The position numbers were made by a program, and so were the translations under genes. The notes beneath the pieces were generated by a model that worked only from the letters and a program-made list of their open reading frames with translations, was not told the DNA's origin and did no database searches. Source: Phlebiopsis flavidoalba (lineage: Eukaryota > Basidiomycota > Agaricomycetes > Polyporales > Phanerochaetaceae). From it: 64,000 nucleotides of DNA. Positions within the stretch are counted from its first letter, which is position 1, and every line of letters begins with the position of its first letter. The stretch spans positions 186,001-250,000 of the forward strand of contig JAOCPU010000043.1 in assembly GCA_035772785.1 (NCBI GenBank). The letters run 5' to 3'. Positions 35,963 to 48,816 of the stretch are shown here, in pieces.

Positions 35963-38839
35963 ATGTCCGATTCTTTGTACGCATCCTGCGCGGAGGTGCT
36001 CTCTCTCTCTCAATCTCACAAGGATGACCTGGCCGTACTACTTGATCCTGAAACCGGGTTTGCGCCCAAACTTCGCCAGCTGTGTCAGGAGCGATTACAA
36101 GAGGCTGAGGATAACGGGGACGGGGTTACTCAATAGAAGAGCTGGAGGCCTTGCGCATGGAGAGAGACACATGGGGCTTATTACAAGCTGTAATGCCGTA
36201 AGTAAACATGGGCCGTGATGACCGTCCCCGATACTCAAGTTCGCAGCATGCGCAAGACCGCTATGCCGGAACACCCACGCGCCGCGGATCTGCTTGCTGA
36301 GAAACCCCTACACGCCAAGTTCAACTCTCGCACAGGCAATCATGTACGCTTCACGGATGCTCTCCGAACTCGTTGCCGTACGGGAGTGGCTGCATGACAC
36401 AGCTCCATTTCCAAGCTCTGTCGACGCGACTACAGGGTATTGGAAGTTCACAAAACACCAACTTATGCAGTCGCTACGAATGGGCAAATCACCTTCGCTG
36501 GGCGGCATGGACCCTGATGTAGTGAACCGACAGGAGAACCTGTCATTAGCACCGGATGACGCGGTGAGTACACGTCGAACTTCCGTCCGGACTGACCCTA
36601 ACTATCCAGACAGAGCCATGAGAGAAACAACTGACATACGCACTGTACTCACATATACGCGCTGGAAGACTGGAAGAGGCGATAGAGCTATGTAAAAAGG
36701 TCAACCAGCCATGGCGTGCTGCTAGCATCCGGGGCTCGTTGCTGTTTCAGTGGCGCGCAATAGCAAGCGAGGTGCCCAGACGAAGACGCCCATGGACGAC
36801 TCGGAGGATTTTGATTCCTGGAAGGGCAACCAACGGCGGAAACTTGGAAGTCAACGTGCACACGCGCCCGCACGCCAACGTATGTCCCTGTCACATCACC
36901 GCTGTGCTCTTGTCCTTGATCACATGATAGTCGTTCGAACCTGCCAACCGTAGAACGCGCCCTGTATGCGCACTCGCTCCAAGCCCACAGACGGCATCAC
37001 ATCTCAAGGCCGCGTGTCGGACATGGTCTGATCACCTATGGGCGCAAATCAGCGTCGTTTGTGAAGAAAAGGAGAGCGCAGAGATGTCGCGTCTCCAGCA
37101 GAGTTTCTGGGATAAAATCCCTCAGAAACGGACCTGCCTGGGCCAGATCCACACATGATGATGGACGAGGAGGCTGAAGAGGAAGAGTGGGAGAGAGAAG
37201 TTGTGCATTCCTTAGAATCATTGGCGGATGTCGGCGTTGAAGAAGGGTGTGTACTTTGTCAGTATGCTCTCTCTTCACCTAACTGTACTGAAAATGGGCA
37301 GACCCCCAGCACACAACCCGTATCACACTTCAACAACTCCAGATTATCTTGGATAGAACAGACGGTCTATTGGAAATATTTGCGAAAAAATCTGAGGGAC
37401 GGCTCTTACGATCCTTCAGAGCCGGAGTGAGTGTTTTCATCTTACTGGAGATCTTGTGTCTATAATGAATGATGAACATCTAACAGCTACCCAACCATGA
37501 CGCGCTTCTTCGCCCACTTGTGCCTGTTCCTCCAGATGATCGACATGTCACCACCACCCTTGGCGACACAAGTTATTCTCGAGTCTTACCTGCAAGTCCT
37601 CGAAGCCGCTGGCCAGCGAGATCTCATTGCCATGTATGCGGGCGCCTTGGGTGACAACGCCGTTGAGCGCTATGCTATGTTCTTGACTTCCCTCGAAACC
37701 TCTGTGGACAAGTCGGAGCGTCGACTAGCGTTGACGCGTGCGAGAGACCATGGTCTTGATATGATTCGCGTGGCTATCGTTACTGCGGAGCGGACAATCG
37801 AGAAAGGCATTTTCAGTGAGCAATAACTTGTACTCTACCGTGAAATAGGTGTCGAACAGCTTTTGCAGATATTGCCCCGGGCGAAGGGCCCTTCTCCCAT
37901 ACCGTCATTGGGCTGCAGCCTCCAGCGTCAGACACAGAACTCCTTCTGGTCCGCTCCATCGAGTGGACTACTTTCATGGAAAATACGTACGACACCGCTC
38001 TTGAACAAGCCAACGTCATTCTGCGATATTTCCTTGGTGAGAAGTCCCTCTTTTCTTCTCATTTATTTGGCTGACATGACTGCTGCAGGCTGTGGTCGTG
38101 TGCAGGTCGCCAAGTCCGTGCTTCAGATGCTGCCGCTGGAGCTGAGCGCGATCAAGGAGCCGGAGGAACGCTCGACTGAGTACATTCATTACCGTCAGTT
38201 CTTCCAGGTCTGGGAGGCGCTTGATAGGGTGGTCGAGTGCCAGGCATTGGAGGTTCCGCAGATGACCAAGGACACTCGGGCCGCGTGGTTGAGTGATTAC
38301 AAGGTCAGGACTGCCTGTAGTTGCGTCGGCGACCAAAGCTAACGACGGTTATAGACCTTGGGGTCGAACAGGCGAGAGAACAAATCATCTCACTGCTCAC
38401 AACGGAATGGTTGGTATCTGACCAAGAGCGGAACACTGGTACGTCTAACCAGCTCTTTCGTAATTTCACGTCTCTATGCCTAAACGCTGCCGCACAGCCG
38501 ACCGACGCACCCGCGAACTCATCCGCATCCGCCAAATTTATATCCCTGAGCTCATCATTCGTTTACACGCGATGCTCTACGCAAGTCGCTCGCGGATACC
38601 AGAGTCAGTGCCTGCCCTCTCTCACTTTCTCAGCTGCTCACTACGATTGGGGAAATAGGAACCTTAAGCACACGCTGCAACTAGCAGACATCGTCGCTGA
38701 CTCGCGGTACCGCTTGTACGACGACTTTGGGACCCAGCCCGGGCGCCGGCTGAGCGACTACCTCAAGGCAGTCCGACAGGCTGTTTTAGGTGGACTGGAA
38801 GGCGGAGGGTCGGATCCCTTCAGGGTTGTGACCCTATAG
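35963..38839 (+). CDS. Nucleoporin of the Y-complex, Nup84/Nup107 family
   Basis: Structural component of the outer-ring Y-complex of the nuclear pore, needed for pore assembly and mRNA export. The start is MSDSLYASCAEVLSLSQ at 35963. Then come DLAVLLDPETGFAPKLRQLC, ELEALRMERDTWGLLQ, a long helical region with AIASEVP and DSEDFDSWKGNQRR, and TMTRFFAHLCLFLQMI at 37.5 kb. The adjoining stretch DLIAMYAGALGDNAVERYA and SLETSVDKSERRLAL is the most conserved Nup107 block. The C-terminus ends YLKAVRQAVLGGLEGGGSDP and a stop at 38837-38839. The length after splicing (about 800 residues) fits the family. At about 36118-36135 the frame breaks at a GGGG run (stop just after DGVTQ, continuing as SIEELEALRM in another frame). 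Confidence 0.88.
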
Positions 38840-40592
38840 TTGTCGTTTGCGTTGTGTTTTGTGTCTTTGACTTTGTATATGTGTCGTGCTATCCAGCTGA
38901 CGACGATGCGTAGAATTTTAATGTTGACTTGCTAATAGTAAATGTCTTCCTCGCCGAATTTATCTGGTATGTGTCTATGGTTCAATGTACTTCGTATCGC
39001 TCGTTGTGGGGGTATGTTTGGGTCAATGAACCTGACCAGGTCAATCCAAGGCCATGGTAAGAGCGACACACGAAGCAGGCGTGGCAACTGGAGCTACTGG
39101 ACAGTACAAGGCCGTTGAATGGGTGCAAAAGCTGACCATAATCTGTCACGCTGACTTATCCCAGATCCGTGTGTAACCCGTTCCTCCCAGTGAAGCGGGC
39201 AGCTTGATTGTAGTGGCACCGGTGCGCTGGTATCCCGGGACCAACATCTACCCCCGGCTGGGAAATTCACGTCGGATGTCCCTCATGAGACCCTGAACGG
39301 TACACCACCATGGGTGTCGCGTTTGACCGCTGCTTGATTGTTGGATATGGAATTGCTCTAAGTTGCTCGTGCCGATTGAAGGAATGACTATTATGCGGCG
39401 GTCGACAAATACGCTCAAGTTCATGTCATGAACTCGGTCGATTGTGCTCGTAGCCGCTTCTGGAACACGCGCGCCTCTTGGCACACGCAAGGTGTCGAAT
39501 GGGGAGTTTTTCCTCCAGGACTAAACGACTGTCGGTAATGATGATTTGTATATAACGTGTGGGCTAACACCCAAACGTCCAGAACGGCGCAATTCTAACA
39601 GGCGATGCATATGATTGGTTCAGCAACAAATCGGGATTCCAGTGCCTAGCCATCATCATCATATCCCGAAGTTTCGGAAAGCCGGGAGGTACAATTACCG
39701 TGACCGTGGACCTCGACCGGCGGTACCGATGGGAATCTCACACTAGACCTCTCAACGAAAAGGTTCGCCCCTGCACGCGCACTTAACATCACCATCGAGG
39801 GCCGTGAGACTGCATAGGACAACACAGGGCATACCGTGGCTATGGTTCCTGAGCGCACCCGTACCATGGGACGCGACCGTTCCACTGAATCGAGGGCCAG
39901 CTGAAATTCAGTCCTTCTTCTCGAGTTGCTGACGCAAGATGCCCCTCTGGCCGGACGGGATATTTCAAGGGGCTGCAGTGGGAGGATGACTTCTCTGCAA
40001 GGCATCCATAGCTCGAGCAAAGCCCACCAAAACAGCCTTTGTTTTCCAGACGGAGGATATGAACCGATCATTGCCAAGATAGAAGCCCCCTCATTCAAGC
40101 TTTTGTCGGAGCCACGGTCGTCTGGACGGTATTCTATGGCCTGCTTGGTCTATGAGATTGTGAGGTCAAGTCTCTATCATCTCTTCCGTTTATAGTCATT
40201 CATTGACGTCTCAGCAGAAAAGGAAATATGCAGCACGGTCAGGGCGATTTTTAACAGTGGCAATTGATAATAGTCTTTTCGTTTCGACACCCCGCTTGAT
40301 GCTTGTCATTGGGTGCCGAGCTCACACTGTCCCCCGAGCACGCTCAAAAAGTGACCCTCTGGTAAGTCGTCCCTCCTCGAAGGCTGAAAGAGGACTGTTT
40401 TGGCTGACCTGTCACACACGTAGAAGGAACAAGCGACCTCGCTCCGCCGTCAGCTCTGCCGAGGGCGGCACTGGTATAGACACTCACAGTCCTGTGAGCT
40501 CCGATGGAAGCTGTACTCATCGCGGACGCGCTCATTTTGGGGGAACGGCGTTGCGCTTCATAGAAATATAATTTCGCGGTATGGGCTGAAGG
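38840..40592. other. Interval without a supported gene
   Basis: Short frames only. A plus-strand frame around 39383-39536 (DKYAQVHVMNSVDCARSRFW) and the opposite strand at 39248-39490 are both open. I recognised no family and cannot decide whether either is coding. The right end holds the promoter of the peroxidase gene. Confidence 0.35.
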
Positions 40593-40598
40593 TATAAA
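40593..40598 (+). promoter_or_regulatory. TATA box of the manganese peroxidase gene
   Basis: TATAAA lies 75-80 bp before the ATG at 40673, within ggtataaaggc and followed by C/T-rich sequence (ctccaggacatccagttctctgc). The spacing is usual for highly expressed secreted fungal enzymes. Confidence 0.7.
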
Positions 40599-40672
40599 GG
40601 CTCGCCGCAAGTCACCTCAATTCTCCAGGACATCCAGTTCTCTGCACTCTTACCTCGACTAGCACATTTAGC

Positions 40673-42258
<1,586 letters not shown>

Positions 42259-42742
42259 TGATCCTGGGAGCCATGAGTTGTAATGGCTAAATGCGTTATT
42301 TGTATTAGATAGTGTCAATTTTTGAAAGACTGCACTTGCCTTTTTGGATAGCTCGGCATTCCCCGAAATCTAAGGGTCCCTGGCCGCCGGCGTCTGCCTG
42401 TACATTTTCATATAACACCGCGACCAAGTCACATATTTCTCTGTGCTGCTTAGACCTTACATTCTTCGGTCATCGGCCAAGACACAATATAGTAGGCGTG
42501 AATAAACGTCTCCAACGCGCTGCGTCATAGTCCTCAACACTCAGTCGCCAGAATTCCGCATTCACCATTTCGGTCTGGAGCCGCCAATTGACGCATTGAG
42601 CTGGACCTCGAAACTCAGTTTAATATTCAAACCCGTTCAAATTTTCGGGGGCTTCTCCCCTCTCAGAACCATAGCCGGTTCTTGGAATCAGATTGTCACC
42701 CGACATCCCTTGCGACATTATTCCAGCTCAACGCATCGCGAG

Positions 42743-44367
42743 ATGTCATACCTATCCTATCCACGACACAACATGGTCGTCACATTTCTCGGGACGACCA
42801 GTGGCGGTGGCCCTACAGACACGCGCAATTGCTCAAGCCTTGTAGTGGACGTGTCGGGGAGAGGAGCAACGTGGAGTGAGCCCCTTCCTTTCCACGGGTC
42901 TTTGTCAATGTAACCGGTCTTTCAGTGTTCGACTGTGCCGAAGGCACTGTTAGGCAATACGCTCAACAACCGTACCGCGATGCTAGACGGGGTGAAGCTC
43001 AATGATTTGAACAGAATATTCATCACCCATATGCACGGTAAGCTCCGCTCTGCCTGCTTGGGCCACTCGCACTGAACGTTGGGGGTCAGCCGACCATACT
43101 ATGGGTATCATCACGCTTCTTCGAAATACTCTAGGGATATTTAGAGGTGATTCACATGCTCCCCCAGTCTCTCCGCGGCCAATACGCCAACCGAAAAATC
43201 CAGATTTACGGACCTGCGGGGATCCGCCAACTCATACGGACGGTTTTTCACCTTTGACGCACACACGTTCCGCAAGACCAGTACTGCGTACATGAATTGC
43301 TTTTCCCAGGACAAACAGCTTCGGCGCCTGCAAGCGACGCGGAGTGTCTTCACCCTAGCGAAAGAGGCAGGAACAGATATATCTTGTGATCAGGATGGCT
43401 TCTGGAAATCATTTGTCGTCCATCCGACACACTCAAATCGTATACAAATCGTGGTCGACGCTGGTCCAATAGAACATAGAGGTGATTCCTCTCATGAGTG
43501 CTGCATTCTCTCACATGTTTACTGACACGAGTCAGATCCTTGCATTGGTTATGTCATACGCGAGACTTCTACCCCTGACCTACGCCAAGATTCCAACGTA
43601 CAAGCCTCCTTCACTCTGATTCCTCGCTCAATTGTAATCCTAGGAGATACTTCCGATCCTACTGCGCTTATCCCGCTCATCAAAGAAAATTTCCCGGTCT
43701 CTGTGTCTTTATTGATACACGAAGCCACGGACGCTTACATTCCTCCGCACGTTGATCCGCAACAATCTACAGGCAAGAATAGAACCGAGCAGAGCGTCTT
43801 GGAAAAGGCGGTAGAAAAGGGACATAGTACACCTGCTATGGCCGGCCTCTTTGCAAAACAAATTGGCGCCGAGATGCTTGCTCTGAACCACATAGGTGCA
43901 CAAGGTCAGTTGTATTCTCATCTGGCGTGGGTTATTGCCGACTTGCGTGGTATAGATTCCCTGCCCCGCCACAGCACCTACGCAGCACACGGGACCATTT
44001 CCGACGGGATTGCATGGCGGAGATGGAAGCACAAGCAAACAGGGTTTGGATGCCGGCGGGAGGTGGCACTGCTACCGCAGTTTCCGACTTCGACATAATC
44101 ACCATCTCGCCGAATCATCCTACGCAAAATACAGCTTTCGAGACACACAAGGTGGAACAAGTCATCACGACCGAGGAGAATACAGAAATAGGGGGCATCG
44201 CGATAGGAAGCGCGGGATGCAAGGGCAGAACTCGCATCCTGATCAGAAGGGTAAAAGGGCCAGAACTGACCACAATGACACCTAGTCCGAGCTGTAGGTG
44301 GGCCTTTCTCTTCCTTCGTTTACACTCCCACGATTTGGATCCTGAGTTGCTTTTTGATGATAGATGA
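42743..44367 (+). CDS. tRNase Z (short form, metallo-beta-lactamase fold)
   Basis: Removes the 3' trailer from pre-tRNAs. The start is at MSYLSYPRHN (42743), or MVVTFLGTTSGGGPTDTRNC (42773), which is the usual N-terminal strand plus loop. Next come VFDCAEGTVRQ and LNDLNRIFITHMH-A-DHTMG, the HxHxDH zinc motif, which is split by an intron (43038-43089). Further on are YGPAGIRQLIRTVF, SLLIHEATDAYIPP and the diagnostic KGHSTPAMAGLFAKQIGAEM followed by LALNH. The late part reads MAEMEAQANRVW and ISPNHP. The stop is uncertain: the frame of SDFDIITIS stays open to 44367, but a 3' intron may change the end. The single metallo-domain and size suggest the short (ELAC1-like) form. Confidence 0.87.
43038..43089 (+). 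other. Intron inside the HxHxDH motif of tRNase Z
   Basis: The exon ends CAT-ATG-CAC-G, then GTAAGC..TCAG, and resumes CC-GAC-CAT. The spliced reading HMHADH is the catalytic zinc motif. The intron is 52 nt. Confidence 0.85.
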
Positions 44368-45668
44368 ATGAAGGTCGGGGGCACTCTCTTGTTCGCAATC
44401 ATACTTTCCTCGGCGTTCGTGGATGTTAGCCCCGCAGAGTCTCTGTCACTTTGTTCAATCCCGCCAATGTACTATGCGTCACTGTTCAACGTTCACAGTC
44501 GCAGCAAAGCACTGTTAGAGGCAATTATCTCCGCCGTACTCTGCAGTCATCGCATAGCCTGTCCTGCGATTTCTTGATGACCGGTGAGTCGGTTCAATTA
44601 ATCTGGTAGCGAACGCCTGAACATAAATGACTCATCACATCGAATTATCAGTATTATAATGCGAGACTTTGTCTTGAACTCCGTGGCGGCCTTTCGCGCC
44701 GATACAAGTCACCATAGTCTTCCATCTCCCCCCGAGTTAAGATAGTATAACGTGTACGTCGTTATATCACCTATACATCAATTACCTGAAGAATGCGTTT
44801 GTCGATGTATCGTGAGAGCCAAGAAGCCACGAAGCATTGAGCGGAGAATAGCGCGTTCGGCTAACCGCCCAAGAACCACCTGCTCGTGGATCCACGGCTG
44901 CTCGATCTATTCAAGTGCAAGGACACGTCGTCCGTAGGCCTTTGTGATCAGGGGAGAGAAGATGAACCAGAAATCGTGCAGTCGACCCAGACCGAGGGAA
45001 CAGTGAAAGCTCGCGATGCGAACGGAACGCCGGGCTATCGCTGCGCTGGAAACAAGAGTAGAGTATCCAGCATGCAATAGTACGATGGCGAACCCGTGGG
45101 CCTCCCCCTCAAATCCCATACAAGTTCTGATATTTCGTTAGCCAGCATGCATGGAGTTGTGTCAACCATTTGTGAAGAGTATAACTCGTGTTTAAACAGT
45201 TTGATCGACTTCGGTTCGGAGTATCGGATTACGGGTCAATTACTGTAAGCATCACTTTGTCAATTCTGCCGAGGGCTCAGGGTCGTTACAGCCCTCTTCT
45301 TACATCTCAGCGATCCTCAACGACCCCTCAAGGGTCTCACAATTGAGTTTGGGGTCGCAGCTGAATACGGGTCAGAATGGTAGCTTGATGGACTGAGTCC
45401 GTCTTAAACGTTTCAGCCAATCGGTGCGTCTTGGAATAACACAGCGCCAGAAAACCAACTTACAGCCAATTCATCGCAAAAGCTGGCAGTCACTAAGAAC
45501 AGTTTGCTAACCTCGCCCAGTTCTCGGGCCGCGAAAGGTAATTCAAGGAGATGCCTACCCGATCGCACAGCACGCGATCAGGCAGTTTGGTCCCACCTGT
45601 GTTCCCACCCGGCCTTACCACGCGATCATGTTTTCTCGGAAGCCCTTAAAACCCAGACAGAAGCTCCC
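44368..45668. other. Intergenic, upstream of the P450
   Basis: Only short frames, no recognised motif. It contains the 5' region of the P450 gene. Short dyads such as tcagggtcgttacagccc near 45.28 kb were seen, but nothing conclusive. Confidence 0.35.
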
Positions 45669-47740
45669 ATGGCTCCTCATACACTCACCGCTACCTCCAT
45701 GGCTTTCGAGATACCGGCCTCATTTTATGCTTTTGTTTTTCTAGGTTCTGTCGCGTATCTCTACCCAATGGCTCAAGAACTCGAGGGTGAGTCGCTCCGT
45801 TCAAAGCATCGATGCAGCATTTGACGAGCGAGATTGTCGAAAGTCCGTCCCGACTGTAGGCCCGACGGCACCCTTGCTGTCATATCTGGGAGCCTTGCGA
45901 TACTTACGTGACGCGAAAGGGGTGCTGGAAGAAGGCTACGCCAAGGTGTGTTGGCAAGCCATTATAGAATTCTCAACCGCTGACCTGGAGCATCGCAGTA
46001 CGGTGGAAAGCCCTACAAGGTAGCGACCGCCGGTACTGGCAATACATTGTGACAAACCCTAAATTGATCGACGAACTGAGGAGGGCTCCGGATGATGCAC
46101 TGTCGTTCCACGAAGCAGTCGTTGAGGTATGCCTCGGCTCTGCCGGTCCTACAAACCACCTTTGATGTTGCTCTCCGCTCAGGGCCTCAACCTGAAGTTC
46201 TCTACGGGAATGCGCGATGTCGACAACATGTATCACATTCCTGTGATTCGGACGACGCTGACTCGTATCGCCTATCAGCATTGGCTGATGACATCTTCGA
46301 CGAGATTAGGGCTTCATTCACGGATGTGATACCTCCAAGCGACGGTATGTTGTTACAACGACACCTCTCTTCAGACGTTCCGAAGCTCAGTGCTTTTTAG
46401 ATTGGGTTGCGGCACCCGCTTTGGACAGTATCATGCAAGTCGTAGCAAGAACAAGTAGCCGCATATTCGTTGGATTGCCTCTGTGTAAGAAGTCGCCTTC
46501 ATGGGATATATGGAAGAGTGCTTGACTGATACTGTTAGGTTCGAGATCCCGATTTTTTGGACATCAGCATCAAGTATACTATTGATGTTGTCATGACTGG
46601 TATTCTGCTGAATATTGCGCCCGAACCGCTCAAACCGTAAGTCCGACTGCAGTTGACTGTTGCCCATGACGACGGGCTGAAACCCCATATAGCCTTATGA
46701 ACATGATGATTACAAGGGTACCCAGGCTCATGGACAAGGCTGAGAGTTTGCTGGCACCCTTCATCGAAGAGAGGAGAAAATGTATGGAAATGTACGGAGA
46801 GGACTGGGCCGACAAGCCCGTACGTGTGATCAACTCCCCAAACCTTGCTCTTTCTAATCAATTTACGTCGTTGTAGAATGACATGCTTCAGTGGTTAATG
46901 GACGCTTCCCTCGCCGAAATTCCCGAAGAGCAGACTAACAGAGCTCTGGCCGTTCGTGTCATGGTGGTCGGGTTTGCGGCCATACACACACCTCTTCTAT
47001 GGTGCGTTTGAGATTTGGAGCTTCATGGTCACGTATTGATATCTTTTGGTAGAGTTTTACGCATGCATTGTTCCACTTGGCAGCGAACCCCGAGTACATG
47101 CAACCTCTGCGCGAGGAGGTCGAGGCAGTCATCGCACAGGACGGGTGGTGCAAAGCGTCTCTGCAGAAAATGCGCAAGATTGACAGCTTCCTGAAGGAAT
47201 GCCAGCGTCTCATTGGTCTCGGTCTGAGTACGTTCTAGTGTTATTTGCGAGAGCGCACACTGATGGTGCCGTAGTTTTTCCTCAACCGGAAAGCACTCAA
47301 GGACTTTACCTTCTCCGATGGTACATTTGTGCCCAAAGGAAGCTACGTGTGCACCGCGACTCCCATGACCCATCACGATGGAGTGTATTACGACAACCCC
47401 TGGGAGTTCGACCCTTGGAGATTCTCGAACATGCGAGATGAAACCGGAGAAGGCACTAAGCACCAAATGGTCAACACCAGTACTGAATACCTACCATTTG
47501 GTCTCGGGAAGCACGCCTGGTAGGTTCTCTCAGTTTGTTCGCGAAAACACATCTGATCTAGTGTCTAGTCCTGGACGTTTCTTTGCGGCAAACGAGTTGA
47601 AGAGCATGATGGCGTACCTTGTCCTGACTTATGATGTCTCTTTCGAAGAACCTGGGAAGCTGCCTAAGCCAGCCGTGTATTCGACTACAGCTTCGCCCAA
47701 CCGCGAGGCCAAGGTCCTGTTCAGAAAGCGCAGAAACTAG
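45669..47740 (+). CDS. Cytochrome P450 monooxygenase (ent-kaurene oxidase-like fungal clan)
   Basis: Membrane-anchored haem monooxygenase. The start is at 45669 or at the second ATG, 45699 (MAFEIPASFYAFVFLGSVAY), which gives the N-terminal membrane anchor. Then follow VPTVGPTAPLLSYLGALRYL and NPKLIDELRRAPDDALSFHE, typical of agaricomycete P450s with the oxygen-binding helix reading VGFAAIHT. The K-helix ExxR is LKECQRLIGLGL near 47.2 kb, and the PERF-like segment is YDNPWEFDPWRFSN. The haem loop is YLPFGLGKHAC-PGRFFA, with the Cys codon split by an intron at 47520-47568. The end is KVLFRKRRN with the stop at 47738-47740. The AIHT helix motif and this haem loop resemble the CYP512/5150-like expansions of wood-decay fungi. 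The substrate cannot be predicted. Confidence 0.92.
47520..47568 (+). other. Intron splitting the haem-ligand cysteine codon of the P450
   Basis: The exon ends AAG-CAC-GCC-TG, then GTAGGTTCTC..TGTCTAG, and resumes T-CCT-GGA-CGT, giving HACPGRFF. The intron is 49 nt. Without splicing the reading stops (KHAW*). Confidence 0.88.
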
Positions 47741-48816
47741 TTCGGCCTGTTCATCGTATGGACGTTCCCGGGTCTTTCGCATGCTCATACATATAAGTGA
47801 ATTGATCCCAGATTGTATTATATACCCAGTATCTATGAACAAACAAGAGACTGAAAACTATCGGGGACTTAAGAGAGACCAGTCCAAAGAGCACTTGCGG
47901 AGTAATGGTGTGGAGAGTTAACGAAGAAGTAGCGGCGTCTTTGCCCGCCGAAAGAGTATCCCTATGTGACCGGTTTAAAGGGTGAATTCCTGACTCTGGA
48001 GAAAGTGGGCGCATTTTGAGGGTGTTTAAGTGATCTCTTATTTTCGTTCATTTTCATTTCCAGGCAGTCGAGATAGGCGGGCCGGACGAGTGAGCTTCGA
48101 GAGTGTTGTCAATGGCGGTTGCACACATCAACCACTGGATGTGATACCTGTAAATCCCATCGCTTGCATTTTTAGCCACAAAGAATCACGCCAGCGAATG
48201 ACTGTAATGATAGATGAGATCGCTAGGGAGTGGGAAAGGATTTGAATCTTACGGATCTGTTCCAGTGAGTGTGCTCAGAATGTTCTGTATCGCAGGCTGA
48301 CAACGATGGTATCGAACAGCACGGCCCATCTTGAAGTTTGAGGATTGGACTTACATTTAGTGTATATAATGGTACAACGCCATACGATCATAGAACCGTC
48401 GGAGTTATGTTTAGATTGCTGCCGGCAAGACCCTGGACATATGCATGTTGTTCGTCAAGGTCAGTCGTGGAGCACAACTTTCTATTCAAGGAACGCAGAG
48501 ACTAGTCTAAAGTGTCATTGTGGCGTACCCTAGCTACATGTAATTTATCATCGCAAACGAATCGTAAAGGATATGGACATGATGGTCACGGTATAAGATA
48601 ATCAAAAAAGACATTCGGAAAAACTAGCCGTTCCTACGTAACGGGTATATTTCTCTAATGAAATACAAATGTGTATGGTATGGCTGTGGGTCAGCATTGT
48701 CATGGATGATCGAGAGATGATTCGAGCTGGAAACGGGGATCCATGGAAACGACGGCGAAGCATAAATACAGGAAAGAGGTATCTCGAGATCTTGTTCGTC
48801 AAGGAGTTTTCGTCTT
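47741..48816. other. Convergent intergenic interval between P450 and G-alpha
   Basis: The two genes face each other and end here. Only short frames were seen, with nothing recognised. Confidence 0.4.

Noticed and set aside
39383..39536. Possible exon DKYAQVHVMNSVDCARSRFW on the plus strand
   Set aside because: The opposite strand is equally open, and no flanking exon or known family could be identified.
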